From positions 4,650,001 through 4,714,000 of the forward strand of contig CAVUHL010000003.1 in assembly GCA_963741305.1 (NCBI GenBank): a DNA stretch of 64,000 nucleotides. The letters run 5' to 3'. Shown piece after piece: positions 7,562-17,400 of the stretch. The notes beneath the pieces were generated by a model. The model did no database searches, was not told the DNA's origin, and was given only the letters and a program-made list of their open reading frames with translations. The number at the start of each line of letters is the position of its first letter. Positions within the stretch are counted from its first letter, which is position 1. The translations under genes were made by a program, and so were the position numbers. Origin of the DNA: DATMER01 sp963741305 (GTDB lineage: Bacteria; Acidobacteriota; Thermoanaerobaculia; Multivoradales; UBA5704).

Positions 7562-8257
7562 TTATCGGGTACCAGCGTCAGACGAAGGCTCTTCCAGGAC
7601 CTCCATCTCTCCGTTCGGGCCTTCGACGTAAAAGGCCGATCCAACGATCTCCATCTGGCCGCCGGGTCCGAGCAGCACCGCGGACTCGGCAGGGATGCCC
7701 AGGCCCCAGCGGATCCCGGGCAGCTCCAGGAGCTTGCGCAAGCGCCGGTCGTGGCCAGGATCGAAATTCGGCTCGACCACTCCTTCAGGGAGCCAGCCGA
7801 AGCCGGGGATCGTCTTACCTGGTGCGATGCTGCGGGCCATCTGTCCGGCGGCCTGGGCAGCGGCGGCGATGGCCACGACCATGCCGCCGGCCTGGATCTT
7901 CTTCGTGAGGGCTTCGGCAGCCGGCGATCCGGCCAGGGCGTCGAGGAGGTGATCCGCGACGCCTCCGCCGAGATAGACCGCCGGTACCGCCGCGATCCGC
8001 TCGGCATTCCGGCCGCGCCGGGAATCCCGGCTGCGGTAGATGGGGATGACCTCCATCTCGCGCTCCAGCTCGTCAGCCACGTACTCGCCGAAGTGCTTGG
8101 CGTAGTCGTTCGATCCGCTCGCGGCCGGGATGAAGCCGATGGGGCCGGGCGCGGTCTTGGCCAGCCAGACCTCGTCGGCGTCGAACGTCTCGCCGTAGCT
8201 GAACTCCCCACCCCCGAGGAGCGCGAGCCAGCCTTGTCCGGCGATCCGCTCGATCAT
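7562..8257 (-). CDS. peptidase S51 / type 1 glutamine amidotransferase-like protein, probably inactive
   Basis: 231 residues, start ATG 8257 overlapping the sucD stop as ATGA. ALLGGGEFSY at the N-terminus, IGFIPAASGSNDYAKHF and VYLGGGVADHLLDAL are features of the cyanophycinase/peptidase E fold. Where active members have a G-x-S-A-G nucleophile elbow, this protein reads VVAIAAAAQAAG, so the catalytic Ser appears replaced by Ala. It may bind rather than cut a peptide or nucleotide ligand. Translational coupling to sucD suggests a role tied to succinyl-CoA synthetase, but nothing more can be said. Confidence 0.7.
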   Translation of the reverse strand: MIERIAGQGWLALLGGGEFSYGETFDADEVWLAKTAPGPIGFIPAASGSNDYAKHFGEYVADELEREMEVIPIYRSRDSRRGRNAERIAAVPAVYLGGGVADHLLDALAGSPAAEALTKKIQAGGMVVAIAAAAQAAGQMARSIAPGKTIPGFGWLPEGVVEPNFDPGHDRRLRKLLELPGIRWGLGIPAESAVLLGPGGQMEIVGSAFYVEGPNGEMEVLEEPSSDAGTR

Positions 8258-9126
8258 CTCCCGAGCGCCTGGACCATCGTCTCCCCCAGCTTGGCGGGAG
8301 ACTCGACCACATGGATGCCGGCGGCCTTCATGGCCTCCATCTTCTCCGCCGCGGTGCCCTTGCCGCCGGCCACGATGGCGCCGGCATGGCCCATCCGCCG
8401 TCCCGGAGGAGCGGTGCGGCCGGCGATGAAGCCGACCACCGGCTTCTTCATGTTGGCCTTGACCCACTCGGCGGCTTCCTCTTCGGCGCTGCCGCCGATC
8501 TCGCCGATCATGATGACCCCCTCGGTGCCGGGGTCGGCCGCGAACTGCTCGAGCACGTCGATGAAGTTCGTGCCATTGATCGGATCGCCGCCGATGCCCA
8601 CGCAGGTGGACTGGCCGAGGTCCAGGTTCGTGAGCTGCCAGACGGCCTCGTAGGTCAGGGTTCCCGAGCGGCTGACCACGCCGATGGAGCCCTGCTTGTG
8701 GATGTGGCCCGGCATGATGCCGATCTTCGCCATGCCCGGCGAGATGACGCCCGGGCAGTTGGGGCCGATCAGGCGGGTCGGATGGTCGCGCAGGAACCCT
8801 TTGGCCTTGAGCATGTCCGCGACCGGGATACCCTCGGTGATGCAGACCACGAGCTCGATCTCGGCCGCGGCAGCCTCCATGATGGCGTCGGCGGCGAACG
8901 GGGGCGGCACGAAGATCATGGACGCGTTGGCGCCCGTGGCCTCGCGGGCCTCCTCGACCGAATCGAACACCGGGATGCCCTCGACCGTCTCGCCGCCCTT
9001 TCCGGGGGTGACGCCCGCGACCACCTGGGTGCCGTATTCGCGGCAGGTGAGGGCGTGGAACATGCCCTCCTTGCCGGTGATGCCCTGCACGAGCAGGCGC
9101 GTGCCGTTGTCGACCCAGATGGCCAT
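8254..9126 (-). CDS. sucD: succinyl-CoA synthetase alpha subunit
   Basis: 290 residues. Binds CoA in the N-terminal Rossmann domain (GITGKEGMFHALTCREYGTQVV, G-rich) and carries the phosphohistidine in GHAGAIVAG near residue 244. GVVSRSGTLTYEAVWQLT is typical of the alpha subunit. With the beta subunit it interconverts succinyl-CoA and succinate with NTP formation in the citric acid cycle. Start ATG overlaps the sucC stop by one base; the stop overlaps the S51-like gene. Confidence 0.97.
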   Translation of the reverse strand: MAIWVDNGTRLLVQGITGKEGMFHALTCREYGTQVVAGVTPGKGGETVEGIPVFDSVEEAREATGANASMIFVPPPFAADAIMEAAAAEIELVVCITEGIPVADMLKAKGFLRDHPTRLIGPNCPGVISPGMAKIGIMPGHIHKQGSIGVVSRSGTLTYEAVWQLTNLDLGQSTCVGIGGDPINGTNFIDVLEQFAADPGTEGVIMIGEIGGSAEEEAAEWVKANMKKPVVGFIAGRTAPPGRRMGHAGAIVAGGKGTAAEKMEAMKAAGIHVVESPAKLGETMVQALGR

Positions 9127-10307
9127 TACGCACCTCCCCTTGTGGAAGTAATAGCCGCGGCAACTGCCTTTTCGGCGGCGTCGGCCATGTGCTCGGCAAC
9201 GATGAACTGGAACGGGGCCTCGCGCAGGATGCGCCGGCCCTCCTCGACGTTAGTCCCCTCCAGGCGGACCACCACCGGCACCTTGACCTCTCCCAGCTCC
9301 TCGATCGCGCCGACCACGCCGCGAGCGATGCGGTCCGTTCGAGCGATGCCGCCGAAGATGTTGATCATCACGGCCTTGACCGCGGGATCGGAGATGAGCA
9401 GGCGGAAAGCATTCTTGACTGCCTCCTGGCTGGCGCCACCCCCAACGTCCAGGAAGTTGGCCGGATCGCCGCCATAGAGCTTGATGATGTCCATGGTGGC
9501 CATGGCCAGGCCGGCGCCATTGACCATGCAGGCGATGTTGCCGTCGAGCTTGATGTAGTTCAGGTTGAACTTGGAGGCCTCGACCTCCATGGGGTTCTCC
9601 TCGGCGAGGTCGCGCATCTCCACGATATCCTTGTGGCGGAAGAGCGCGTTGTCGTCGAAGCTGATCTTGGCATCGAGGGCCATCACATCGCCGCTGCCGG
9701 TGATCATGAGCGGATTGATCTCGGCGAGGGCGGCGTCGGTCTCCAGGTAGGCGCGGACGAGGGCGCCGACCAGCTTGGCGGCCTTGTTGGCTGTGTCGCC
9801 CTTGAGGCCCAGATGGCGGGCCACGGCGCGGGCCTGGAACGGCACGCTGCCGAGGTTGTGGTCGATCCAGGCGCGGTAGATGGCCTTGGGATCCTTGGCC
9901 GCGACCTCCTCGATGTCCATGCCGCCGGCCACGGACGCCATGATCACGTGCTTGCCCTTGGCGCGGTCGAGGGTGATGGACAGGTAGAGCTCCTGGGCAA
10001 TGTCGGCGGTCTCCTCGATGAGGACCTTGCGGACGAGCTGCCCCTCGGGGCCGGTCTGATGGGTGACGAGCTGCATGCCGAGGATCTTCGAAGCATGCTC
10101 GCGGGCTTCCTCGGGAGACTTGGCGAGCTTGACACCGCCGCCCTTGCCGCGGCCACCGGCATGGATCTGGGCCTTGACGACGCAGCGTCCGCCAAACTCC
10201 TCGCAGATACGCGCGGCCTCCTCCGGGTCCTCGGTCACCTTGCCGCGTGGAGTGGCAACCCCATAGCGGCGCAGGATTTCCTTGGCCTGATACTCATGGA
10301 TCTTCAA
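9126..10307 (-). CDS. sucC: succinyl-CoA synthetase beta subunit (ADP- or GDP-forming)
   Basis: 393 residues. N-terminal ATP-grasp domain beginning MKIHEYQAKEILRRYGV, with the nucleotide-binding GGRGKGGGVKLAKSPEEA loop, and a C-terminal CoA-ligase domain (VDVGGGASQEAVKNAFRLL, VFGGI-like INIFGGIARTDRIA). Start is TTG 10307, preceded by GGAGGAGACCGTC. First gene of the sucC-sucD-S51 cluster; the divergent SNF2 gene starts 124 nt away. Confidence 0.97.
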   Translation of the reverse strand: MKIHEYQAKEILRRYGVATPRGKVTEDPEEAARICEEFGGRCVVKAQIHAGGRGKGGGVKLAKSPEEAREHASKILGMQLVTHQTGPEGQLVRKVLIEETADIAQELYLSITLDRAKGKHVIMASVAGGMDIEEVAAKDPKAIYRAWIDHNLGSVPFQARAVARHLGLKGDTANKAAKLVGALVRAYLETDAALAEINPLMITGSGDVMALDAKISFDDNALFRHKDIVEMRDLAEENPMEVEASKFNLNYIKLDGNIACMVNGAGLAMATMDIIKLYGGDPANFLDVGGGASQEAVKNAFRLLISDPAVKAVMINIFGGIARTDRIARGVVGAIEELGEVKVPVVVRLEGTNVEEGRRILREAPFQFIVAEHMADAAEKAVAAAITSTRGGA

Positions 10308-10406
10308 GACGGTCTCCTCCGGAAAAAAGTTCCTGGGGGAACGGATTCGAACGGAGCCCGGGACGGCCCGGGCCGTGGGAGCATATCAGAGGCCGGGGAG
10401 CTGGCC

Positions 10407-10420
10407 CGGACATTGATAAC
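10407..10420 (+). promoter_or_regulatory. conserved element CGGACATTGATAAC upstream of first SNF2 gene
   Basis: The 14-nt word CGGACATTGATAAC ends 11 nt before the start codon at 10432. The identical word stands 10 nt before the start of the paralogous gene (14419-14432), although the surrounding sequence has diverged. GATAAC could be a -10 box giving a very short leader; no convincing -35 or Shine-Dalgarno is seen at either gene. Conservation supports function; its nature is inferred. Confidence 0.5.
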
Positions 10421-10431
10421 CTCGCTCTCCG

Positions 10432-13400
10432 ATGCCCGACCTCGCCTCCTTTGTTGCCTGGACCGTGCCAGCCCGGGTCCGCAAACGCGGGGTCGAATAC
10501 TTCCGTACAAGGGCGGTGACCGTCCTGTCCTCCGGCCCTGAAGAGGCCGAGGCGGCCGTATCCGGCACCGAGCCCTACCGCGTCCGGCTGATCCGCGAGG
10601 CGAAGAAGCTCCGGGCCTCCTGCACGTGCCCCTTCTTCACCGACCGCAAGGAAGTCTGCAAGCACGTGTGGGCGACGCTCCTCGCCGTGGATGAGCTCGG
10701 CGCTTTGCGAGGGCCCGGGGGCGATCTGCCGCTCCACCTCGTTGCGGAAGGAGCCGGGGGCCCGACCTGGCGCGAGGTCCTGAGCCGTCTGCCTCCCCCG
10801 GAGACGGCCCCCACGCCACACCTCGACGGCGAGATCGTGTACGTGATCGACGCGCAGGCTACGTCGGCGAGCCAGCAGCTCGTCCTGCAGGTCATGACCG
10901 GACGGAGAAAGCCTGACGGCAACCTAGGAGCACTCCGGTTCCTGCGGATCGACCGGGCGGAAATCTCCAACCTTCCGGAGCTCCTGGACCAGGAGATCCT
11001 CTCCCTGCTCGCAGGGCCCGTCCAGGGGGGAGGATGGTTGGCGTACTCCTCACGGGGAAGTCAACCGGTCCCCAGCCACAGCGAGCTCTCCGGGCCCGCC
11101 GCGGCGGTGCTCCTGCCCCTTCTCTGCCGGACGGGGCGCTGCCGGCTGCGCAGGGTTCGAGGTACCGAGCCCGGCGAACCCCTTGCCTGGGATGAGGACA
11201 GCACTCCTTGGGAGATCTGGCTGGAAGTGGTGGAAGAGGAGGACGGAAGCTGCATCGTGGCCGGGTCGCTGCGCCGAGATGGCCGGCGCCTTCGCCTCTC
11301 CGAGCCGGCGCTCCTGCTCCGCTCCGGCCATCTTTTCCATGACGGCCAGGTTTCGCTCCTCGACCCCGACGGCTTCGCCTGGATCCCGCTCCTTGGCCGC
11401 GCCGGCTGGACCTTGCAAGTTCCGGCAGCGGAGAAGGAGGATCTTGTCGAAAGGCTCCTCTCCTCCCCCGCTCTCCCCCGGCTCGATCTGCCCGAGTCGC
11501 TGCGCTTCGAGGAGGCGTTCGTGACGCCCCGGCCCCACCTGCGCCTGAGGTCACTCTATCGAGCCTCCTCCAAGGACTGGCTGGCCGCCGATCTGTCCTT
11601 TCAATATGGCGACCGCGCGGTGGCGGCCTTCACTAGCGGTCCCGGCGTCTACGATCGAGGAGAGCGGCGCTTCCTGCTCCGCGATCCGGAAACGGAACGG
11701 AGCTCCCTCGATCGACTGCGGCACCTGGGATTCCGTCTCTCCCAGTCCAGTCCTGGGGTGCTCTCGCTGAGCGTCCCTCCTGCCCGCGTTCCGCCGGCCG
11801 TCCGCGAGCTCCTGGCCGAGGGCTGGACGGTCGATGCCGAAGGGAAGCTCTACCGCTCCCCGGGCACCTTCCAAGTCGCCGTCTCCTCCGGCATCGACTG
11901 GTTCGAAATGCGTGGGGAAGCGGAGTTCGAAGGCGGGAGCGTCGGCCTGCCGGAGCTGCTCGCCGCCCTTCGGAAAGGCGAAAACTTCGTCACCCTCGGC
12001 GACGGCAGCCTGGGCCTGATCCCCGAAGAGTGGCTGCAAAGGCTCGGGAGGGTCGCCACCCTGGGCGAGGTGGAAGGCGACCATCTCAAATTCAAGGCCA
12101 CGCAGGTCGCGCTCCTGGACGCATGGCTCGAGAGCGAGCCCTCGGCTGCCTGCGACGAAGCCTTCGACCGCGCCCGGCAACGCCTGCGCAGCTTCGAAGG
12201 AATCGCACCGGCCGCGGCGCCGCGGGGCTTCCGGGGCGAGCTCCGCGGCTATCAGCAGGCCGGCCTGGGATGGCTCCACTTCCTGCGCGAGTTCGGCTTC
12301 GGCGGCTGCCTGGCCGACGACATGGGCCTGGGCAAGACCGTCCAGGTGCTCGCCCTTCTGGAGTCGCGGCGAGGCGGCGAGCTTCCGTCCCTCGTGGTCG
12401 TGCCGAAGTCGCTCATCTTCAACTGGCTGGCGGAGGCGGAGCGCTTCACGCCGAAGCTGCGCATCCTCGACCATACCGGCATCGGCCGCACCAGGAAGGG
12501 CACTCCGTCCTCGGGCTGGGACGTGGTGCTCACGACCTACGGCACTCTCCGCAAGGACATCGCGGCACTGCGGCAGGCCGAGTTCGACTACGTGATAATG
12601 GACGAGGCGCAGGCGATCAAGAATGCCGACAGCCAGACTGCCAAGGCCGCCCGGCTTCTCCGCGGCCGTCATCGCCTGGCTTTGACCGGGACACCGGTGG
12701 AGAACCACCTTGGCGAGCTCTGGAGCCTGCTCGAGTTCCTGAATCCCGGGTTCCTGGGCGCCTCCTCGCTCCTGCGCTCCTACTCCGAAGAGCTGCGGAA
12801 CCCCGACTCTGAAACCCGGAGCCTTCTCGCCCGCGCCCTGCGCCCTTTCATCCTGCGGCGCACCAAGGAGCAGGTCGCCCCCGAGCTGCCCGCCCGGATG
12901 GAGCAGACGCTCGTCTGCGAGCTGCCGCCGGACCAGCGCCGCCTCTACAACGAGCTGCGGGACCATTACCGGAGCTCGCTCGGGACGCTCGGGACCATCG
13001 GGCGCTCCAAGATCCTGGTCCTGGAAGCCCTGCTCCGGCTCCGGCAGGCGGCCTGCCATCCCGGCCTCCTTGATCCCGAGCGGGCCGACGAGCCCAGCGC
13101 CAAGCTCGACCTCCTCCTGCCGCAGCTCCAGGAAATTCTGGAAGAGGGTCACAAGGCCCTGGTGTTCTCCCAGTTCACGACCTTCCTCGGCCTCCTCCGC
13201 CGGCAGCTCGACCGCAAGGGTATCCCCTACCTCTATCTGGATGGCCGGACCCGCAACCGGCAGGAGATCGTGGAGCGCTTCCAGTCCGACCCCGCCTTCC
13301 CGCTCTTCCTGATCAGCCTCAAGGCCGGAGGGCTGGGGCTGAACCTGACTGCCGCCGACTACGTCTACCTGCTCGACCCCTGGTGGAACCCGGCAGTCGA

Positions 13401-13602
13401 AGCCCAGGCCATCGACCGCGCCCACCGCATCGGCCAGACCCGTCCCGTCTTCGCCAGCCGCCTGGTGGCCCGCGACACGGTCGAGGAGAAGATCCTCGAG
13501 CTGCAGAAAAGCAAGCGCGAGCTCGCCGACGCCATCATCCAGGCCGACAAGAGCCTGCTCGCCGCCCTCAGCCGCGAGGATCTGGAGCTGCTGCTGTCGT
13601 AA
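10432..13602 (+). CDS. SWIM zinc-finger SNF2-family ATPase, paralog 1
   Basis: 1056 residues. An N-terminal SWIM zinc finger has the ligands C64, C66, C76 and H78 (CTCPFFTDRKEVCKH). A long poorly conserved middle region follows, then an SNF2-type DNA-dependent ATPase: DDMGLGKT around residue 629-636, DEAQ at 724-727, LTGTPVENHLGELWSLLEF, and the helicase-C motifs LVFSQFTTFL, LKAGGLGLNLTAADYV and DRAHRIGQT. Such proteins remodel protein-DNA complexes or stop RNA polymerase; HepA/RapA-like roles and defence roles are both known for the family. A near-copy lies 840 nt downstream. Confidence 0.9.
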   Translation: MPDLASFVAWTVPARVRKRGVEYFRTRAVTVLSSGPEEAEAAVSGTEPYRVRLIREAKKLRASCTCPFFTDRKEVCKHVWATLLAVDELGALRGPGGDLPLHLVAEGAGGPTWREVLSRLPPPETAPTPHLDGEIVYVIDAQATSASQQLVLQVMTGRRKPDGNLGALRFLRIDRAEISNLPELLDQEILSLLAGPVQGGGWLAYSSRGSQPVPSHSELSGPAAAVLLPLLCRTGRCRLRRVRGTEPGEPLAWDEDSTPWEIWLEVVEEEDGSCIVAGSLRRDGRRLRLSEPALLLRSGHLFHDGQVSLLDPDGFAWIPLLGRAGWTLQVPAAEKEDLVERLLSSPALPRLDLPESLRFEEAFVTPRPHLRLRSLYRASSKDWLAADLSFQYGDRAVAAFTSGPGVYDRGERRFLLRDPETERSSLDRLRHLGFRLSQSSPGVLSLSVPPARVPPAVRELLAEGWTVDAEGKLYRSPGTFQVAVSSGIDWFEMRGEAEFEGGSVGLPELLAALRKGENFVTLGDGSLGLIPEEWLQRLGRVATLGEVEGDHLKFKATQVALLDAWLESEPSAACDEAFDRARQRLRSFEGIAPAAAPRGFRGELRGYQQAGLGWLHFLREFGFGGCLADDMGLGKTVQVLALLESRRGGELPSLVVVPKSLIFNWLAEAERFTPKLRILDHTGIGRTRKGTPSSGWDVVLTTYGTLRKDIAALRQAEFDYVIMDEAQAIKNADSQTAKAARLLRGRHRLALTGTPVENHLGELWSLLEFLNPGFLGASSLLRSYSEELRNPDSETRSLLARALRPFILRRTKEQVAPELPARMEQTLVCELPPDQRRLYNELRDHYRSSLGTLGTIGRSKILVLEALLRLRQAACHPGLLDPERADEPSAKLDLLLPQLQEILEEGHKALVFSQFTTFLGLLRRQLDRKGIPYLYLDGRTRNRQEIVERFQSDPAFPLFLISLKAGGLGLNLTAADYVYLLDPWWNPAVEAQAIDRAHRIGQTRPVFASRLVARDTVEEKILELQKSKRELADAIIQADKSLLAALSREDLELLLS

Positions 13603-13635
13603 AGGGTCACGGATATCTCAACGCCAACAGAGATG

Positions 13636-13662
13636 ATATCCTGAAGGCGGAGGTCAGGATAT
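13636..13662 (+). promoter_or_regulatory. 9-bp inverted repeat flanking the VapB ribosome-binding site
   Basis: ATATCCTGA (13636-13644) and TCAGGATAT (13654-13662) are perfect reverse complements. The 9-nt loop AGGCGGAGG is the ribosome-binding site, and the right arm ends inside the ATG of the antitoxin (13661-13663). It could act as a VapBC operator in DNA, as a hairpin that limits translation in RNA, or both. Confidence 0.55.
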
Positions 13663-13876
13663 GAGCGTCCGGAAAACCAGCGTCGAAATCAACGAGGATC
13701 TGCTGACCGCCGTCCAGCGCGTGCTCTCGACGGCGACTCTCAAGGAGACCATCGAGCAGGCCTTTCGTGAGGTCCTCAGAGCAGAGGCCCGGCGCGAGGA
13801 GGTCGAGGCACTCTCCACCATGCGCGGCATGGACCTGTCGGACGAGAAGGTCATGTCTGGAGCTTGGCGTTCGTGA
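13661..13876 (+). CDS. VapB-type antitoxin
   Basis: 71 residues. MSVRKTSVEINEDLLTAVQRVL is a ribbon-helix-helix start, and LKETIEQAFREVLRAEARREEVEAL continues the helical dimerisation part. The tail (MRGMDLSDEKVMSGAWRS) is the probable toxin-binding segment. Family members neutralise VapC and repress their own operon. The stop overlaps the GTG of the PIN gene (GTGA). The pair sits between two duplicated SNF2 genes. Confidence 0.8.
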   Translation: MSVRKTSVEINEDLLTAVQRVLSTATLKETIEQAFREVLRAEARREEVEALSTMRGMDLSDEKVMSGAWRS

Positions 13877-14286
13877 GAGCCCGCTATCTCGTCGACAAGA
13901 GCGCCCTTGCGCGAATGCCACTCGAATCGGTCCGCAACAGGCTCGCACCCATCATCGAAGCGGGAGAGGCTGCGACCTGCGCGATCATCGATCTGGAAGT
14001 CCTGTACAGCGCCCGCAACCATCAGGACCATGAACGCATCCGGCAGCGCAGGTCACTGGCATACCACTCCGTCCCGATCACCGACACGATCCTCCAGCGG
14101 GCCATCGACATCCAGAGCGAGTTGGCGCGCAAAGGCCGGCATCGCCTTCCCATTCCGGACCTTATTATTGCCGCCGCCGCAGAGGCCTCAGACTTGATCC
14201 TGCTCCACTACGACCACGACTACGACCTGATTGGCGAGGTCACCCGCCAGCCGACAGAGTGGGTAGTCGAGCGCGGCTCGGTCTGA
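13873..14286 (+). CDS. VapC-type PIN-domain toxin
   Basis: 137 residues from GTG 13873; a TTG at 13864 would add three codons. RARYLVDKSALARM gives the first Asp, CAIIDLEVLYSA the Glu pair, and LPIPDLIIAAAAEASDLILLHYDHDYDLI the C-terminal acidic residues of a PIN ribonuclease. Resembles the actinobacterial-style VapC group. It is coupled to the antitoxin by a 4-nt overlap. Expected to cleave a structured RNA such as tRNA; the target cannot be predicted. Confidence 0.85.
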   Translation: MRARYLVDKSALARMPLESVRNRLAPIIEAGEAATCAIIDLEVLYSARNHQDHERIRQRRSLAYHSVPITDTILQRAIDIQSELARKGRHRLPIPDLIIAAAAEASDLILLHYDHDYDLIGEVTRQPTEWVVERGSV

Positions 14287-14418
14287 GGAACTCCTCCCGC
14301 TTCGATAGCGTTGCAGGAAACCTCCCGAGCCTTTTCGCCAACTCAGGTTCTCGGAACGAAGGACGCGGCTCGCGCCTGGAACGGAGGAGCACGGCTTCCG
14401 GAGATTCCTTTCTCCTGC

Positions 14419-14432
14419 CGGACATTGATAAC
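14419..14432 (+). promoter_or_regulatory. conserved element CGGACATTGATAAC upstream of second SNF2 gene
   Basis: Identical to 10407-10420 and at the same distance from the start codon (10 versus 11 nt), while the rest of the upstream sequence differs. The 156 nt between VapC and this gene hold nothing else that I recognise. Confidence 0.5.
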
Positions 14433-14442
14433 ATCCCCTCCG

Positions 14443-17400
14443 ATGACAAATCTCGCATCCATCCTTGCTTCGTCCGTGCCGACCCGGGTCCGCAAGAGAG
14501 GCATGCAGTACTTCCGGGAGAAAAAAGTCACCGTCACCGCCAGCAGCGGCGACGCGGTGGAAGCGGCCGTCTCCGGCTCCGAGCCCTACCGTGTCCGCCT
14601 GGTCCGGGACTCGAAACGTCTCCAGGCCACCTGCTCGTGCCCCTTCTTCACCGATCGAGAGGAGATCTGCAAGCACGTGTGGGCGACGGTGCTGGCTGCG
14701 GACCTCTACCGCGGCCTCCGAGGCCCCGGGGGCACCCTGCCCCTCAGGCTCGTGGCGGGAGCCGAGCCTGCCGTTGCGAAGAGCCCTGCCCCGGTCCGGG
14801 CTCCCTCGCCGCCCCCGCCTCCCCAGACCGTCAAGGCGCCTCCGCCGCCGACCTGGCTCGAGCTGCTGAACCGGATTCCGCTGGAGGAGGCCGAGCCGGG
14901 GGCCTCGTCCAGCACCCTGGTGTACGTCGTCGACCTCCCTGCCACCCTGGCAAAGCAACAGCTCGCGCTGGACCTCATGGGCGGAAAGAAAAAATCCGAC
15001 GGCACCCTGGGGAAGCTCTATCCGCTGCGGATCTACCGCTCGGAGCTCCTTCGCATCCCGGACCCGGCCGACCGGGAGATCCTCTCCCTGATCGCCGGGG
15101 CGGAAGAGGGCCAGCTCTACATGCGCTTCTACAGCTCCAACGCGCAGCTGCCCAGCCGCAGCCTCATCCCCACGCCCGCGGCGGGAGTGCTCCTGCCTCT
15201 CCTCTGTGCCACGGGACGCTGCCACATGCGCCTTGAAGCCGGGTCCGAAGACACCCAGCCGCTGACATGGGACGACGGTCAGCCCTGGCACCTCTGGCTG
15301 GAGGTGGCGGAAGACCAGGACGGCGGCTGCTCGGTGACGGCCTCCGTGCGCCGCGGAGAGCAGCGTCTCCCGGTCAGCGAGCCGGCTCTCCTGCTCCAAT
15401 CGGGCCTGATGCTCACCGGAAACCAGGCCGCCAGACTGGAAACGGACGGCGCCTTCGGCTGGATCCCGCTGCTGCGGCAGAACGGCGGTGCCCTGCGCGT
15501 GCCCGCTTCGGACCGGGAGACGCTCGTCGAGTTGCTTCTTTCCTTGGCTGTCCTCCCGCGGCTCGACCTTCCGGAGAGCTTGCGGGTCGAGGAAGTGCGC
15601 CAGAGCCCGCGCCCCCATCTGCACCTGCTGCTGCCCTCGGAAGCGAGAGACAAGAAGCTGCCGGCGGAGCTCTCGTTCTTCTATGAAGGCCGCGAAGTGC
15701 CGGCCGGCACCCGCGGCCGCGGCCTCTTCCTGAAGGAAGAGCGCCGCTTCCTGGTGCGCGACCGCGAAGCCGAGCTACAGGCCTTCGAACGCTTGCGCGA
15801 CATGGGCTTCAGGCGCATGGAGGTCGCGGCGAGCCGGGCTCCGGCGGCCATCCGCACGCTCCTTGCCGAAGGGTGGACGGTCGACGCCGAGGGCCGGCTC
15901 TACCGCTCCCCCGGCGCCTTCCAGGTCTCGGTCGCCTCCGGCATCGACTGGTTCGAGATGCGCGGGCAGGCGGAGTTCGAGTGCGAGAGCGTCGGATTGC
16001 CAGAGCTTCTCGCCGCCCTTCGCAAGGGCGAAGGATTCGTGACCCTCGGCGATGGCAGCCTGGGCCTGATCCCCGAAGAGTGGCTCAAGAGGCTCGGGCC
16101 TGTCGCCGCCCTGGGCCAGGTAGAGGGCGACCATCTCAAATTCAAGGCCGCGCAGGTCGCTCTCCTCGACGCCTGGCTCGACAGCGAGGCCGCGGCCACC
16201 TGCGACGAAGCCTTCGACCGCGCCAGGCAACGCCTGCGCAGCTTCGAGGGCGTCGCACCGGCCGCGGCGCCGCCGGAATTCCTTGGCGAGCTCCGCGGCT
16301 ATCAACGAGCCGGGCTGGGATGGCTCCACTTCCTGCGCGACTTCGGCTTCGGCGGCTGCCTGGCCGACGACATGGGCCTGGGCAAGACCGTCCAGGTTCT
16401 CGCCCTGCTGGAGTCCCGGCGCGGCGGCGAGCTTCCCTGCCTCGTCGTGGTGCCGAAGTCGTTGATCTTCAACTGGCTGGCCGAGGCGGAGCGCTTCACC
16501 CCAAAGCTGCGCATCCTCGACCATACCGGCATCGGACGCACCCGGAAGGGCGATCCGTTCGCGGGCTGGGACGTGGTGCTCACGACCTACGGCACTCTCC
16601 GGAGGGATATCGGGCCGCTGCGGCAGGCCGAATTCGATTACGTGATCCTGGACGAGGCGCAGGCGATCAAGAACGCCGACAGCCAGACCGCCAAGGCCGC
16701 CCGGCTTCTCCGCGGCCGTCACCGCCTCGCTTTGACCGGGACGCCGGTCGAGAACCACCTTGGCGAGCTGTGGAGCCTGCTCGAGTTCCTGAATCCCGGG
16801 TTCCTGGGGGCCTCCCCGCTCCTGCGCTCCCACTCCGACGAGCTGCGGAACCCCGGCCCTGAAACGCGGAGCCTTCTCGCCCGCGCCCTGCGCCCCTTCC
16901 TCCTGCGCCGCACGAAAGAGCAGGTCGCTCCGGAGCTGCCCGCCCGGCTAGAACAGACCCTCGTCTGCGAGCTGCCCCCGGACCAGCGCCGTCTCTACGA
17001 CGAGCTGCGGGACCATTACCGGAGCGCGCTCGCAGGCAGGATCGGCGAACAGGGTCTGGGCCGCTCCAAGATCCTGGTCTTGGAGGCTCTGCTCCGCCTC
17101 CGGCAGGCGGCCTGCCATCCAGGCCTGCTCGATCCCAAGCGGGCGGACGAGCCCTGCGCCAAGCTCGACCTCCTCCTGCCCCAGCTCCAGGAAATCATGG
17201 CCGAGGGTCACAAGGCCCTGGTGTTCTCCCAGTTCACCACCTTCCTCAGCCTCCTCCGCCGGCAGCTCGACCGCGAGGGCATCCCCTATCTCTATCTGGA
17301 TGGCCGGACCCGCGACCGGCAGGAGAAGGTAGAGCAATTCCAGTCCGACCCCGCCTTTCCGCTCTTCCTGATCAGCCTCAAGGCCGGAGGGCTGGGGCTA

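Noticed and set aside
10330..10360. GGATTCGAAC word resembling the T-loop of a tRNA on the minus strand
   Set aside because: The bases either side do not form a T-stem, and no anticodon or acceptor arm can be drawn around it.
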